DNA of 64,000 nucleotides from Streptomyces sp. WM6386 (GTDB lineage: Bacteria > Actinomycetota > Actinomycetes > Streptomycetales > Streptomycetaceae). Below, in pieces: positions 16,853 to 26,117 of the stretch. The translations under genes were made by a program, and so were the position numbers. The stretch is from positions 1 to 64,000 of the forward strand of contig NZ_JXTE01000046.1 of the NCBI RefSeq assembly GCF_000972385.1, written 5' to 3'. Below the pieces are notes generated by a model, which was not told the origin of the DNA, did not search any database, and saw only the letters and a list, made by a program, of their open reading frames with translations. Numbering within the stretch: the first letter of the stretch is position 1; every line of letters starts with the position of its first letter.

Positions 16853-18439
16853 ATGCCACCCACGCTCGCCTCGCTCGTCCATCACTCCGCGCTCAAGCTG
16901 ACCGTGCGGGCGGGCGAGGACCGGCTCGACGTCCCCGTGCGCTGGGCGCATGTCAGCGAGCTCGCCGATCCCGTGCCGTACATGGAGGGCGGGGAGCTGC
17001 TGCTGATCACCGCGCTGAAGCTGGACGCGGAGGATCCGCAGGCGATGCGGCGGTATGTGAAGCGGCTGGTCGGGGCGGGGGTCGTGGGGCTCGGGTTCGC
17101 GGTCGGGGTCAACTACGAGGACATTCCCGAGGCGCTCGTCGACGCGGCCGCGGGCGAGGGGCTCCCGCTGCTCGAAGTGCCTAGGCGCACGCCTTTCCTC
17201 GCCATCAGCAAGGCCGTCTCCGCGGCCATCGCCGCGGATCAGTACCGGGCGGTGACGGCCGGGTTCGCCGCGCAGCGGGAGCTGACCAAACAGGCGTTGA
17301 CGGACGGCCCCGAGGGGCTGTTGTCCGCGCTCGCCTCGCAGGTGGACGGGTGGGCCGCGCTGTACGACGCGTCCGGCGCCGTCGTCGCCACCGCGCCGGA
17401 GTGGGCGGGGCGGCGGGCCGCACGGCTCACGGCGGACGTGGAGCGACTGAGGGAGCGGCCCGCGCCGGCCTCCTCCGTGGTCGGCGGCCCCGACAACGAG
17501 GACCGCGTCGAGCTGCACTCCCTGGGCACCGGGCGGCGGCCGCGGGCCGCGCTCGCGGTGGGGACGGCGGCGGCGCCGGGGACGGCGGAGCGGTACGCCG
17601 TCCACTCGGCGATCGCCCTGCTGACCCTGACCACCGAGCGGTCCCGGTCCCTGCGCGCCGCCGAGCAGCGGCTCGGGGCGGCGGTGCTGCGGATGCTGCT
17701 GGCGGGGGAGCCGGACCATGCGCGGGCGGTCGCCGGGGATCTGTACGGGTCGCTGCTGGACGCGCCGTTCCGGATGGTCGTCGCGGAGGAGGGGCGTGCT
17801 CCGGCGGAGGGCGACCTTCTGGGTGCCCTCGCCGAGGTCGTGGAGTCCGCCGCCGCGCGGGCCGGGGAGGCCGTGCTGGTCGTTCCGGAGGGGGAGCGGC
17901 TGGTGGTGCTGGCCGTGGACGGGGGTGCGGCGGTCGGGGCGTGCGGGGAGTACACCGCCGGGCTGGAGGCCGGGCGGGCGGTGGGGGAGCAGGGCGGTCC
18001 GGGGGGCGAGGACGAGCTGGTCGTGGGGGTGTCGGCGCCGGTCGGGCCGGTCGGGGCCGCGGCCGCCTACAGGCAGGCCGAGCAGGCGTTGTCCGTCGCG
18101 CGGCGGCGGGGGCGGGTGTGTGTGGAGCATGAGCAGCTGGCGGCGGGGTCGGTGGTGCCGCTGCTGGCCGACGACGCGGTGAGGGCTTTCGCGGACGGGT
18201 TGCTGCGGCCGCTGAACGAGCATGACGCGACCGGGCGGGGGGATCTGGCAGCCTCGCTGCGGGCGTGGTTGTCGCGGCACGGACAGTGGGACGCGGCGGC
18301 CGCGGACCTCGGCGTGCACCGGCACACCTTGCGGTATCGGATGCGGCGCGTGGAGGAGATCCTCGGGCGGTCGCTGGACGATCCGGACGTACGGATGGAG
18401 CTGTGGCTGGCACTGAAGGCGACGTCGACGGAACAGTGA
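16853..18439 (+). CDS. PucR-family transcriptional regulator
   Basis: A 528-residue regulator. The N-terminal PucR domain is visible (LASLVHHSALKLTVRAG, then VRWAHVSELADPVPYMEGGE). The middle is a GGDEF-like spacer region, and the C-terminus is the PucR-type HTH (LRAWLSRHGQWDAAAADLGV, then HRHTLRYRMRRVEEILGR). ATG 16853 follows a weak GAAGG. It lies between gabT and the second aldehyde dehydrogenase, both likely targets, and members of this family control purine, amine and GABA catabolism. No inducer can be read from the sequence. Confidence 0.88.
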   Translation: MPPTLASLVHHSALKLTVRAGEDRLDVPVRWAHVSELADPVPYMEGGELLLITALKLDAEDPQAMRRYVKRLVGAGVVGLGFAVGVNYEDIPEALVDAAAGEGLPLLEVPRRTPFLAISKAVSAAIAADQYRAVTAGFAAQRELTKQALTDGPEGLLSALASQVDGWAALYDASGAVVATAPEWAGRRAARLTADVERLRERPAPASSVVGGPDNEDRVELHSLGTGRRPRAALAVGTAAAPGTAERYAVHSAIALLTLTTERSRSLRAAEQRLGAAVLRMLLAGEPDHARAVAGDLYGSLLDAPFRMVVAEEGRAPAEGDLLGALAEVVESAAARAGEAVLVVPEGERLVVLAVDGGAAVGACGEYTAGLEAGRAVGEQGGPGGEDELVVGVSAPVGPVGAAAAYRQAEQALSVARRRGRVCVEHEQLAAGSVVPLLADDAVRAFADGLLRPLNEHDATGRGDLAASLRAWLSRHGQWDAAAADLGVHRHTLRYRMRRVEEILGRSLDDPDVRMELWLALKATSTEQ

Positions 18440-18597
18440 CCGCGGGGGCGAGAACGGCTTGGCGCCCACCCCTACTCCGCCAAACCGGCGCACCGCCATC
18501 CCTCACCACTCCGCCCCGGACAAACGCCCCTCCGCGCCCCCGCCCCTACCGTGGACCCGAAAGCCAACGCACACCCCCAACGCGGAAGGGCCGGGAC

Positions 18598-20043
18598 ATG
18601 ACTGCCACCCACGCCTTCTGGCTCGCCGGGCGCCAGGTCGCCGGCGAGGTCAGCTTCGATGTCAGCTCGCCGTGGGACGGGCGGATCGTCGGCAAGGTCA
18701 GCGTGCCGAGCGACGCCCAGACCGAGGAGGCGGTCGCCGCCGCGTACGCCGTACGGGACGAGTTCGCCGCCACGCCCGCCCACACCCGCGCCGCCGCCCT
18801 CGACCACGTGAGCCGCCGCCTCGTCGAGCGCACCGAGGAGATCGCCCAGCTGATCTCCGCCGAGAACGGCAAGCCCGTCAAGTGGGCCCGAGGCGAGGTC
18901 GGCCGCGCCGTCTCCGTGTTCCGGTTCGCCGCCGAAGAGGCCCGCCGGTTCAACGGCGGCGAGGCCCAGCGCCTCGACACCGACCTCGGCGGCCAGGGCC
19001 GGCTCGCGCTCACCCGCCGCTTCCCGAAGGGCGTCGTCCTCGGCATCGCGCCCTTCAACTTCCCGCTCAACCTGTGCGCCCACAAGATCGCTCCGGCGAT
19101 CGCGGCCGGCGTGCCGATCATCCTGAAGCCCGCCCCGGCCACCCCGCTCTCCGGGCTCGTCATCGGCGAACTCCTCGCCGAGACCGAGCTGCCGGCCGGT
19201 TCCTGGAGCATCCTTCCCGTCCCGAACGACCGGATGCCCGCCCTGGTGCAGGACGAGCGGCTGCCCGTCATCTCCTTCACCGGTTCCGAGAAGGTCGGCT
19301 ACGCGATCATGGACTCGGTGCCGCGCAAGCACTGCACCCTGGAGCTGGGCGGCAACGGCGCGGCGGTCGTGCTCGGCGACTTCGCCTCCGACGCCGACCT
19401 CGACTGGGCCGCGACCCGTATCGCCACCTTCTCCAACTACCAGGGCGGCCAGTCCTGCATCTCCGTGCAGCGGGTCATCGCCGACGCGTCGGTGTACGAC
19501 CGGCTGCTTCCCCGGATCGTCGCCGCCGTCGAGGCCCAGGTCACCGGCGACCCGTCCGACGACAAGACCGACGTCGGCCCGCTGGTCAGCGAGGACGCCG
19601 CCAAGCGTGTCGAGACGTGGGTGGACGAGGCCGTGGCCGCCGGCGCCAACCTCCTCGCCGGTGGCAAGCGCGACGGCGCCTCCTACGCGCCGACCGTCCT
19701 GACCGACGTACCGGCCGACACGACGATCTCCTGCGAGGAGGTCTTCGGACCCGTCCTGACCGTGCAGAAGGTGGACGGCGAGGCCGAGGCCTTCGCGGCC
19801 GCCAACGACTCCAAGTACGGCCTCCAGGCAGGCGTGTTCACCCACGACCTCCAGGCCGCCTTCCGCGCCCACCGTGCGCTCGAGGTCGGCGGTGTCGTCA
19901 TCGGCGACGTGCCCTCCTACCGCGCCGACCAGATGCCGTACGGCGGCGCCAAGCAGTCCGGTGTGGGCCGCGAGGGCGTGAAGTTCGCGATGGACGACTA
20001 CACCTACGAGCGGGTGCTCGTCCTCACGGGGCTCGCCCTGTAG
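18598..20043 (+). CDS. Aldehyde dehydrogenase, possibly succinate-semialdehyde dehydrogenase
   Basis: A 481-residue aldehyde dehydrogenase. The catalytic base is E249 (TLELGGN) and the nucleophile is C287 (GGQSCIS); FNFPLNLCAHKIAPAIAAG and SFTGSEKVGY are family segments. ATG 18598 follows GGAAGGG. It lies 158 bp after the PucR gene on the same strand. Given gabT nearby, oxidation of succinate semialdehyde is the simplest role, but its sequence looks closer to broad aldehyde dehydrogenases than to classical GabD, so this is inference. A strong terminator follows. Confidence 0.85.
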   Translation: MTATHAFWLAGRQVAGEVSFDVSSPWDGRIVGKVSVPSDAQTEEAVAAAYAVRDEFAATPAHTRAAALDHVSRRLVERTEEIAQLISAENGKPVKWARGEVGRAVSVFRFAAEEARRFNGGEAQRLDTDLGGQGRLALTRRFPKGVVLGIAPFNFPLNLCAHKIAPAIAAGVPIILKPAPATPLSGLVIGELLAETELPAGSWSILPVPNDRMPALVQDERLPVISFTGSEKVGYAIMDSVPRKHCTLELGGNGAAVVLGDFASDADLDWAATRIATFSNYQGGQSCISVQRVIADASVYDRLLPRIVAAVEAQVTGDPSDDKTDVGPLVSEDAAKRVETWVDEAVAAGANLLAGGKRDGASYAPTVLTDVPADTTISCEEVFGPVLTVQKVDGEAEAFAAANDSKYGLQAGVFTHDLQAAFRAHRALEVGGVVIGDVPSYRADQMPYGGAKQSGVGREGVKFAMDDYTYERVLVLTGLAL

Positions 20044-20076
20044 TCGCCGCGAGAGTCACCGAGAGCAGCCTCTAGC

Positions 20077-20098
20077 TAATGGGAACCATTTTCAGATA
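20077..20098. promoter_or_regulatory. Zur-box-like palindrome
   Basis: TGGGAACCATTTTCA with TAA before it and TA after it resembles the actinobacterial zinc-repressor box (TGrrAA, 3 bp, TTyyCA). It lies between two converging genes, just before a terminator, with no gene to control. It may be chance or may mark a short transcript. Confidence 0.35.
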
Positions 20099-20107
20099 GG
20101 CTCCCGA

Positions 20108-20147
20108 AAGGGGCCCGGCACCGATGCCTTCCGGTGCCGGGCCCCTT
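20108..20147. terminator. Strong hairpin terminator
   Basis: A perfect 16-bp stem, starting AAGGGGCCCGGCACCG, with an 8-nt loop, followed by CTTTGT. It lies between the converging aldehyde dehydrogenase and GH3 genes and could serve both. Confidence 0.85.
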
Positions 20148-20172
20148 CTTTGTGCCGATCTCCTCCGGACCC

Positions 20173-23025
20173 TCAACCGGAGAAGCCGGCATGCGCGAGC
20201 CGCAGCGGGCCGCGCAGCCTGAGGTGGACGTCGTGCACACCGGACGCCGTGAGCGCGGTGCGGAGCGTGACATGGTCGTACGGCCCTGATGTGGGCGTCT
20301 TCGGTGACAGCGTCGCGAGCGCCGGGCCGCCGTCGAGCGAGATCTCCACCGTGCCCTCACCCGCCACGGCCACCGTCACCTCCGTGACCCCCGCCCCGAA
20401 GTCGCAGGAACGGTAGACCAGTTCGGCCGCCACGCCGTTCGCCGGCGTCACCGCGTCGCCCACCGTCTTCGTCCGGTCGACGATCGCGACACCGCTCTGC
20501 TCGTCGAAGTCGGCCCCGTCCAGGCCCCGTTCGACGACGGGGCGTGGTCCGCCCGGCTCACCGTCCAGGAGAACCGTCGTGCGCAGCCGCACGTCCTCGC
20601 TGGAGGCGGCCGCCATCAGGTCGTACGGCCCCGGCTCCAGGCGCCACCGGCCGTGCGCCACGTCCCAGAACTCAAGGGCCGGCAGCGGGACTTCGAAGGA
20701 CAGCTCCGCCTTCTCGCCGGGTGCGAGCGTGACCCTGCGGTGTGCCACCAGCTCACGGCGCGGGCGCGGGACCGAGGGGTTCACGGCGCGGGTGTAGAGC
20801 TGGGCGACCTCGTCGGCCGTCACGTCCCCCGTGTTCGTGACCGTGAAGGAGACGTGCAACGCCCCTTCCTCCGTACGGGACTTGAGATCCCCGTAGGAGA
20901 AGGGCGCGTACGACAGGCCGTGTCCGAAGGGGAACAGCGGGGTGCCCTCGTAGTACAGGTACGTCTGGCGGCCGCCGAGCACGTCGTAGTCCAGCAGGTC
21001 GGGCAGGTCGGCGTCGTCGGCGTACCAGGTCTGCGGGAGGCGGCCCGCGGGGGAGACGTCGCCCGCCAGGACCCGGGCCAGCGCGGTGCCCGCGGCCTGG
21101 CCGCCGTGGGACATCCAGAGCGCGGCCCGCAGCGGACCCGGCTGAAACGTGTACGGGTAGGCGGAGACCAGGGCCAGCACCGTGTTCGGGTTGGCGGCGC
21201 GGGCCGCCCGCAGCAGGCGGTCCTGGTGGGCGGGGAGGGCGAGGGTCCTGCGGTCCTCCGTCTCGCGGCCGTCGATGTGCGGGTCGTTGCCCGCGACCAC
21301 CAGCACGACATCGGCCTCGGCGGCGGCCCTGGCGACCGCGTCCCTTCCGTGCTCGGTGATGATCAGCGTGAAGATTTCGGGCTGATCGTCGAGTTCCGCG
21401 TTTTCATCGGCAACCTTTACTCCGGCGGCGCCGACAGAGACGTGCCGACCCGTGCCGACGTGCCTGAGGAGGTGTCCGTTCTCATGGGGTTCCAGCCGGA
21501 ATGTCTCCTGGACGACCCAGCCTCCGGGCTGGTCGGCGGAGGCCCGCACACAGCCGTCCTCGGCGACCGAGAGATAGCGGCCGTCGGGAGCGCGCAGGGT
21601 CAGGACGCCCTCGCCCCAGTCGACCAGGGCGAGCTCGGTGCCGACCGCGTGGGTGGTGAGCGGCGGGAGGTCCGTGCGGCCCGCGAGCAGTGCCGGGTCG
21701 AGGGCACCCTCGGCGCCGCGCACCGTGTCGTCGGCGTTCGCTTCGGGCACGTGGAGGAAGGCTCCGTCGGACGCCTGCAGCAGGACCCGGTCCACGCCCT
21801 CCGCGAACTCGATCCGGTCGGCGCCGAACCGCTCGTACAGGCCCTCCAGCGGGGTGGAGCGATGGATCAGCGTGCCGCTGTACCAGTCGAGCTTGCACTC
21901 GTCGGCGAGCAGGCCGACCACGGCGAGCCGGGTGTCCGGGGCGAGCGGCAGCACACCGTCGTTGCGCAGCAGGACGACCGACTGCTCGGCCGCCTCCTGC
22001 GCCAGGGCGCGGTGGGCCGGCGTGTCGAAGTCCCTCGTAAGGGCATGCGGGTCGTACTCCGGGTCGAACTCGCCGAGGCGGAAGCGGACCGAGAGCTGGC
22101 GGCGGACCGCCGTGTCGATGTCGGCCTCGGTCAACAGGCCCTGTTCGTACGCCTTCTTGACCCGTCCGGTGATCTGCGTGCTGTCCGTGCCGTGGTCGGT
22201 GAAGCTGTCGACGCCGGCCAGGAGCGAGGCCGCGGTGGCCTCCTCGTGCGTGTCGTAGTAGTGCTCGTGGTCGACCAGGTTGGAGGGCGCGCCCGCGTCC
22301 GAGCAGACCAGCAGATCCTCGTCCGTCCAGGTGCGCAGGTGCTCGCGCAGATACGGACTCACATGGTTCGGGCGGCCGTTGACCAGGTTGTACGCGGGCA
22401 TCACCCCGGCCACCGCGCCCGCCTCGACGGTCTCGCGGAAGGCGCGCAGGTCGTACTCGTGCAGCACGCGAGGGCGGACCGAGCTGGACGAAGTGGCCCG
22501 GTCCGTCTCGTTGTTGTGGGCCAGCCAGTGCTTGAGGACGGGGGCGGTGCGCCAGTACGTCGGATGGTCGCCGCGCAGCCCGCGGGTGTACGCGACGGCG
22601 ATCGCCGAGGTGAGCTTCGGGTCCTCCGAGTAGCCCTCCTCGTTGCGGCCCCACAGGGGGTGGCGAAGGAGGTTCACCGTCGGGGACCAGACGTTGAGGC
22701 CGATGCGGTCGTCGCGGGCCCGCATCGCGCGGACCTCCTTGGAGACGGCCTCGCCGACCCGTCGTACGAGATCGGTGTTCCAGGTCGCGCCCAGGCCCAC
22801 CGCCTGCGGGAACACCGTCGCCGGGCCCATCCAGGCGACCCCGTGCAGGGCCTCCTGGCCGGTGCGGAAGGCGTCGACGCCGAGCCGCTCGACGGCCGGG
22901 GCGAACTGGTGCAGGAACCCGATCTTCTCGTCGAGGGCGAGCCGCGACAGCAGATCGTCGATGCGCTTCGCGAACGGCAGATGCGGATCGCGGAAAGGCG
23001 GCGTGGGCGGCGGCTGTGCGGTCAC
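20173..23025 (-). CDS. GH3 beta-glucosidase with a trefoil-like insertion and CBM6-like tail
   Basis: A 950-residue family 3 glycosidase without a signal peptide, so probably intracellular. The TIM-barrel part ends around the nucleophile D243 (LLVCSDAGAP). At about 455-560 a beta-rich insertion (LTLRAPDGRYLSVAEDG, later GRHVSVG) looks like a fascin-type beta-trefoil. The second GH3 domain resumes at about 560 (VVLVVAGNDPHIDGRE). An Fn3-like domain lies near 725-812, and the last 80 residues resemble CBM6 (CDFGAGVTEVTVAVAG). GTG 23025 was chosen because AAGGGGA precedes it; a longer frame to 23082 would run through the LacI operator. In this locus it would remove backbone glucose from stripped xyloglucan oligosaccharides. 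Confidence 0.87.
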   Translation of the reverse strand: MTAQPPPTPPFRDPHLPFAKRIDDLLSRLALDEKIGFLHQFAPAVERLGVDAFRTGQEALHGVAWMGPATVFPQAVGLGATWNTDLVRRVGEAVSKEVRAMRARDDRIGLNVWSPTVNLLRHPLWGRNEEGYSEDPKLTSAIAVAYTRGLRGDHPTYWRTAPVLKHWLAHNNETDRATSSSSVRPRVLHEYDLRAFRETVEAGAVAGVMPAYNLVNGRPNHVSPYLREHLRTWTDEDLLVCSDAGAPSNLVDHEHYYDTHEEATAASLLAGVDSFTDHGTDSTQITGRVKKAYEQGLLTEADIDTAVRRQLSVRFRLGEFDPEYDPHALTRDFDTPAHRALAQEAAEQSVVLLRNDGVLPLAPDTRLAVVGLLADECKLDWYSGTLIHRSTPLEGLYERFGADRIEFAEGVDRVLLQASDGAFLHVPEANADDTVRGAEGALDPALLAGRTDLPPLTTHAVGTELALVDWGEGVLTLRAPDGRYLSVAEDGCVRASADQPGGWVVQETFRLEPHENGHLLRHVGTGRHVSVGAAGVKVADENAELDDQPEIFTLIITEHGRDAVARAAAEADVVLVVAGNDPHIDGRETEDRRTLALPAHQDRLLRAARAANPNTVLALVSAYPYTFQPGPLRAALWMSHGGQAAGTALARVLAGDVSPAGRLPQTWYADDADLPDLLDYDVLGGRQTYLYYEGTPLFPFGHGLSYAPFSYGDLKSRTEEGALHVSFTVTNTGDVTADEVAQLYTRAVNPSVPRPRRELVAHRRVTLAPGEKAELSFEVPLPALEFWDVAHGRWRLEPGPYDLMAAASSEDVRLRTTVLLDGEPGGPRPVVERGLDGADFDEQSGVAIVDRTKTVGDAVTPANGVAAELVYRSCDFGAGVTEVTVAVAGEGTVEISLDGGPALATLSPKTPTSGPYDHVTLRTALTASGVHDVHLRLRGPLRLAHAGFSG

Positions 23026-23061
23026 GTGGGGTTCCCCTTGGAGTGGAGCGGTCGAGCCCTT

Positions 23062-23075
23062 TCGAAGCGCTTCGA
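23062..23075. promoter_or_regulatory. LacI-type operator O1
   Basis: TCGAAGCGCTTCGA, a perfect 14-bp palindrome upstream of the GH3 gene start. It shares its core with 23222-23235 and both sites before the LacI gene. Confidence 0.85.
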
Positions 23076-23221
23076 TGCTCATTCGACACCAGGGCGGGTG
23101 TCAAGGGAGCGGCGCCATCACTTCAAGCGGTGCATAAGAAAAGGTCGCCTCCCATACCTCGGAGGAATATTGGGAGCGACTCTTGTGCACCCACAGGGCT
23201 TCACTTAACCTCACAGCAACA

Positions 23222-23235
23222 TCGAAGCGCTTCGA
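23222..23235. promoter_or_regulatory. LacI-type operator O2
   Basis: The same palindrome TCGAAGCGCTTCGA, 117 bp before the binding-protein start and exactly 160 bp centre to centre from O1. The 326-bp gap 23026-23351 thus holds divergent promoters with one operator each, and nothing else was recognised in it. Confidence 0.85.
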
Positions 23236-23351
23236 CTACACGGTGCCCGTAGAAGTCGAAGGAGCGCTTCAGCTCAGCCAGTTCCACTCAAGACACCGCA
23301 GCCGACGGCTCCTCCGCCGGGTGTCCTGGTGCGCCATGAAGGGTTGACGCA

Positions 23352-25055
23352 ATGACGCCGAACGCCGCTGCCCCCTCCTCTGGTCCTTCCGGTCCCAGCC
23401 GGAGAAGCTTCCTCGCCTCCACCGCGGTGGCCACCGCAGCGGTGGCGGGCGGGGTGCCGCTGCTCTCCGCCTGCGGCGGCTCGGACAGTGGCTCGCGTGA
23501 CGGCACCACGTCGGGCAAGGACGCGAAGAAGATCCTGCCGACCTATGTGGCGAGCAACGTGGTGAAGCCGGACATCCCGTCCAAGAACGGCTCGTCGATG
23601 GGCTTCACCGCCAAGCTCGACGTCGCCACGCTCAAGACGTCGGTGCCCAAGAAGCTCGGCAGCGGCGGCGAGGTCACCATCATGTCGCCGTTCTGGGGCT
23701 CGCCCCCGAAGGGGAACAACCCCTACTACACGTCGATGAACGACCTGATCGGCGTCGACGTCCAGTGGCGGAACCAGGACGGCAACACCTACGACCAGAA
23801 GCTCGGCGCGGTCCTCGCCTCCAGTGACGTCCCGGACGTGGTGGTCATCCCCGGCTGGAACATGATGGGCAAGATACCCAGCGCCATCGCCGGCAAGATG
23901 GCCGACCTCGGCCCGTACCTGTCCGGCGACAAGATCAAGAAATACCCGAACCTCGCGGCCATCCCCAGCGGCGCCTGGCAGCGCTCCATCTTCGGCGGCA
24001 AGCTGATGGGCCTGCCGATGCCCGCCTCGGAGATCCAGAACATCGTCCCCCTGTACCGCCGGGACATCTTCGACAACGAGGGCTACGAAGTCCCGCGGTC
24101 CGCCGACGAGTTCATGGCCCTGTGCAAGGACATCACCAACGCCCGGGCCAAGGTGTGGGCCTGCGGCGACATGAAGTGGACCGCGATGAACACCTTCGGA
24201 GTGTTCAGCGGCGGGGAGAAGCCGCTCTGGTGGGACATGGTCGACGGCAAGCTGGTCAACCGCATCGAAACCCAGGAGTACCTCGAAGCCATCGAGTGGA
24301 CGCGCAAGCTGTTCGCCGCCGGAGTCGTCCACCCCGACTTCAAGCTCGGCAAGAGCCAGGCGGTCGACCCCGCCCCCAAGTTCGCCGCCGGCGAGTTCCT
24401 GATCTGGAACAACAACGTCGTCAACTGGTACGGCCAGCAGGCCTCCCTGGCCACCCAGAACCCCGACGTCAAGGTCTGGGGCATGGACGTCTGGGGCCAC
24501 GACGGCGGTAACCCGACGCTGTACGCCGCGAACCCCGCCGGCATCTTCGCCTTCGTCAGCAAGAAGGCCTCCGAGTCCGTCATCCACGACGTGCTGGCGG
24601 TCGCCAACGTCACCGCGGCGCCGTACGGCACCAAGGAGTGGATGATGACCAACTACGGCGTCGAGGGCACGCACTACACCGTGAAGGACGGCGTGGCCGT
24701 CAAGAACGACAAGGGCAACAACGAAGTCGTCAACGCCTATGTCATGGTGGCCAGTCCCGCCCCGACCACGGCGCACCCGGACCTGCCGGACTACACCAAG
24801 GCCATGGTCGAGTGGGAGCAGCGGATGGGTGCCTTCACCAAGAAGTCGTCCTTCTGGGGCCTTCAGGTCACCGAGCCCTCCCGCTACACCAACCTCGCCA
24901 ACAACTTCGAGCAGCTCGAGGACGACATCATCCGCGGGCACAAGAAGATCAGCGACATGCAGCAGGCCGTGTCCGACTGGAAGGGCCAGGGCGGCGACAA
25001 GCTGCGCGACTGGTACAAGAAGCTGCTCGACGAGAACGGCACGGCGGCGAGCTGA
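23352..25055 (+). CDS. Sugar ABC transporter, oligosaccharide-binding lipoprotein
   Basis: A 567-residue extracellular binding protein. SRRSFL (residues 16-21) is a twin-arginine motif, and the lipobox LLSAC puts the lipid on C41. Its large size and partner permeases fit the LplA/YtcQ-type proteins that capture long oligosaccharides. ATG 23352 has GAAGGG upstream. It heads the plus-strand operon behind operator O2. From the enzymes around it the cargo is probably xyloglucan oligosaccharides; that specificity is inferred. Confidence 0.88.
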   Translation: MTPNAAAPSSGPSGPSRRSFLASTAVATAAVAGGVPLLSACGGSDSGSRDGTTSGKDAKKILPTYVASNVVKPDIPSKNGSSMGFTAKLDVATLKTSVPKKLGSGGEVTIMSPFWGSPPKGNNPYYTSMNDLIGVDVQWRNQDGNTYDQKLGAVLASSDVPDVVVIPGWNMMGKIPSAIAGKMADLGPYLSGDKIKKYPNLAAIPSGAWQRSIFGGKLMGLPMPASEIQNIVPLYRRDIFDNEGYEVPRSADEFMALCKDITNARAKVWACGDMKWTAMNTFGVFSGGEKPLWWDMVDGKLVNRIETQEYLEAIEWTRKLFAAGVVHPDFKLGKSQAVDPAPKFAAGEFLIWNNNVVNWYGQQASLATQNPDVKVWGMDVWGHDGGNPTLYAANPAGIFAFVSKKASESVIHDVLAVANVTAAPYGTKEWMMTNYGVEGTHYTVKDGVAVKNDKGNNEVVNAYVMVASPAPTTAHPDLPDYTKAMVEWEQRMGAFTKKSSFWGLQVTEPSRYTNLANNFEQLEDDIIRGHKKISDMQQAVSDWKGQGGDKLRDWYKKLLDENGTAAS

Positions 25056-25082
25056 CCGGGCTCTGAGGCAAGGAGAACAGCC

Positions 25083-26117
25083 GTGTCCCACAGCACGGTG
25101 CCTCGGAGCAGCGCCGAGGCCGGCACACCGGTGAAGACCCCGGTGGCGTCCGAGGACGCCACCGGCGCCCGCAAGAAACAGGGCTCGGGCAGGCTGAGCC
25201 TCAAGCTCAGGTTCAGACGCGACCGCACCCTGATCCTCATGACGCTGCCGGCCGTCGTGCTGGTCCTGGTCTTCAACTACCTGCCGATCCTCGGCAATGT
25301 CGTCGCCTTCCAGGACTACGACCCCTACATCAGCGACAACGGCATCGTCTCCATCCTGCACAGCCCCTTCGTGGGCCTGGAGAACTTCCAGCGGATGTTC
25401 GAGGACTCGGCCTTCTGGAACGCGGTCCAGAACACCCTGGTCCTGTTCTTCGTCCAGCTGGTGCTGTTCTTCCCGATCCCGGTCCTGCTGGCGCTGCTCA
25501 TCAACAGCGTGGTCCGGCCCCGGGTCCGAGCCGTCGCGCAGGCGGTCCTCTACCTGCCGCACTTCTTCTCCTGGGTCCTGGTCATCGCCGTCTTCCAGCA
25601 GATGTTCGGCGGCGCGGGCATGCTCTCCCAACTGCTCAGGCAGAACGGGTACGACGGCCTCAACATCATGACCAACCCGGACACCTTCGCCTTCCTGATC
25701 ACCGCGCAGAGCGTGTGGAAGGACGCCGGGTGGGGGATCATCGTCTTCCTCGCCGCGCTGTCCTCGGTCTCCCCGGACCTGTACGAGGCCGCCGCGATGG
25801 ACGGAGCCGGGCGCTGGCGCCGCATGTGGCACGTCACGCTGCCCGCCCTGCGCCCGGTGATCGCCCTCCTCCTCGTGCTGCGCGTCGGTGACGCCCTGAC
25901 CGTCGGGTTCGAACAGATCCTGCTGCAACGTGACGGCGTCGGCACGGGCGCGGGAGAGGTCCTCGACACCTTCGTGTGGTGGAACGGTGTGCGCAACCAG
26001 GACTTCGGCTACGCGGCCGCCGCCGGTCTCGTCAAGGGCGTGGTCAGCATCGGTCTGGTCCTCGCCGCGAACAAAGTGGCCCATCTCATGGGCGAGCAGG
26101 GGGTGTACAAGAAGTGA
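25083..26117 (+). CDS. Sugar ABC transporter permease (LplB-like)
   Basis: A 344-residue permease starting at GTG 25083 behind AAGGAG. A polar head of about 55 residues precedes six membrane segments (first TLPAVVLVLVFNYLPIL). The EAA loop is LYEAAAMDGAGRWRRMWHVT followed by LPALRP. Its stop overlaps the GTG of the next permease by 4 bp. Confidence 0.9.
   Translation: MSHSTVPRSSAEAGTPVKTPVASEDATGARKKQGSGRLSLKLRFRRDRTLILMTLPAVVLVLVFNYLPILGNVVAFQDYDPYISDNGIVSILHSPFVGLENFQRMFEDSAFWNAVQNTLVLFFVQLVLFFPIPVLLALLINSVVRPRVRAVAQAVLYLPHFFSWVLVIAVFQQMFGGAGMLSQLLRQNGYDGLNIMTNPDTFAFLITAQSVWKDAGWGIIVFLAALSSVSPDLYEAAAMDGAGRWRRMWHVTLPALRPVIALLLVLRVGDALTVGFEQILLQRDGVGTGAGEVLDTFVWWNGVRNQDFGYAAAAGLVKGVVSIGLVLAANKVAHLMGEQGVYKK

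Noticed and set aside
23026..23082. Upstream ATG extending the GH3 protein by 19 residues
   Set aside because: The extension would be encoded by the LacI operator itself and has no ribosome site, while GTG 23025 has one.
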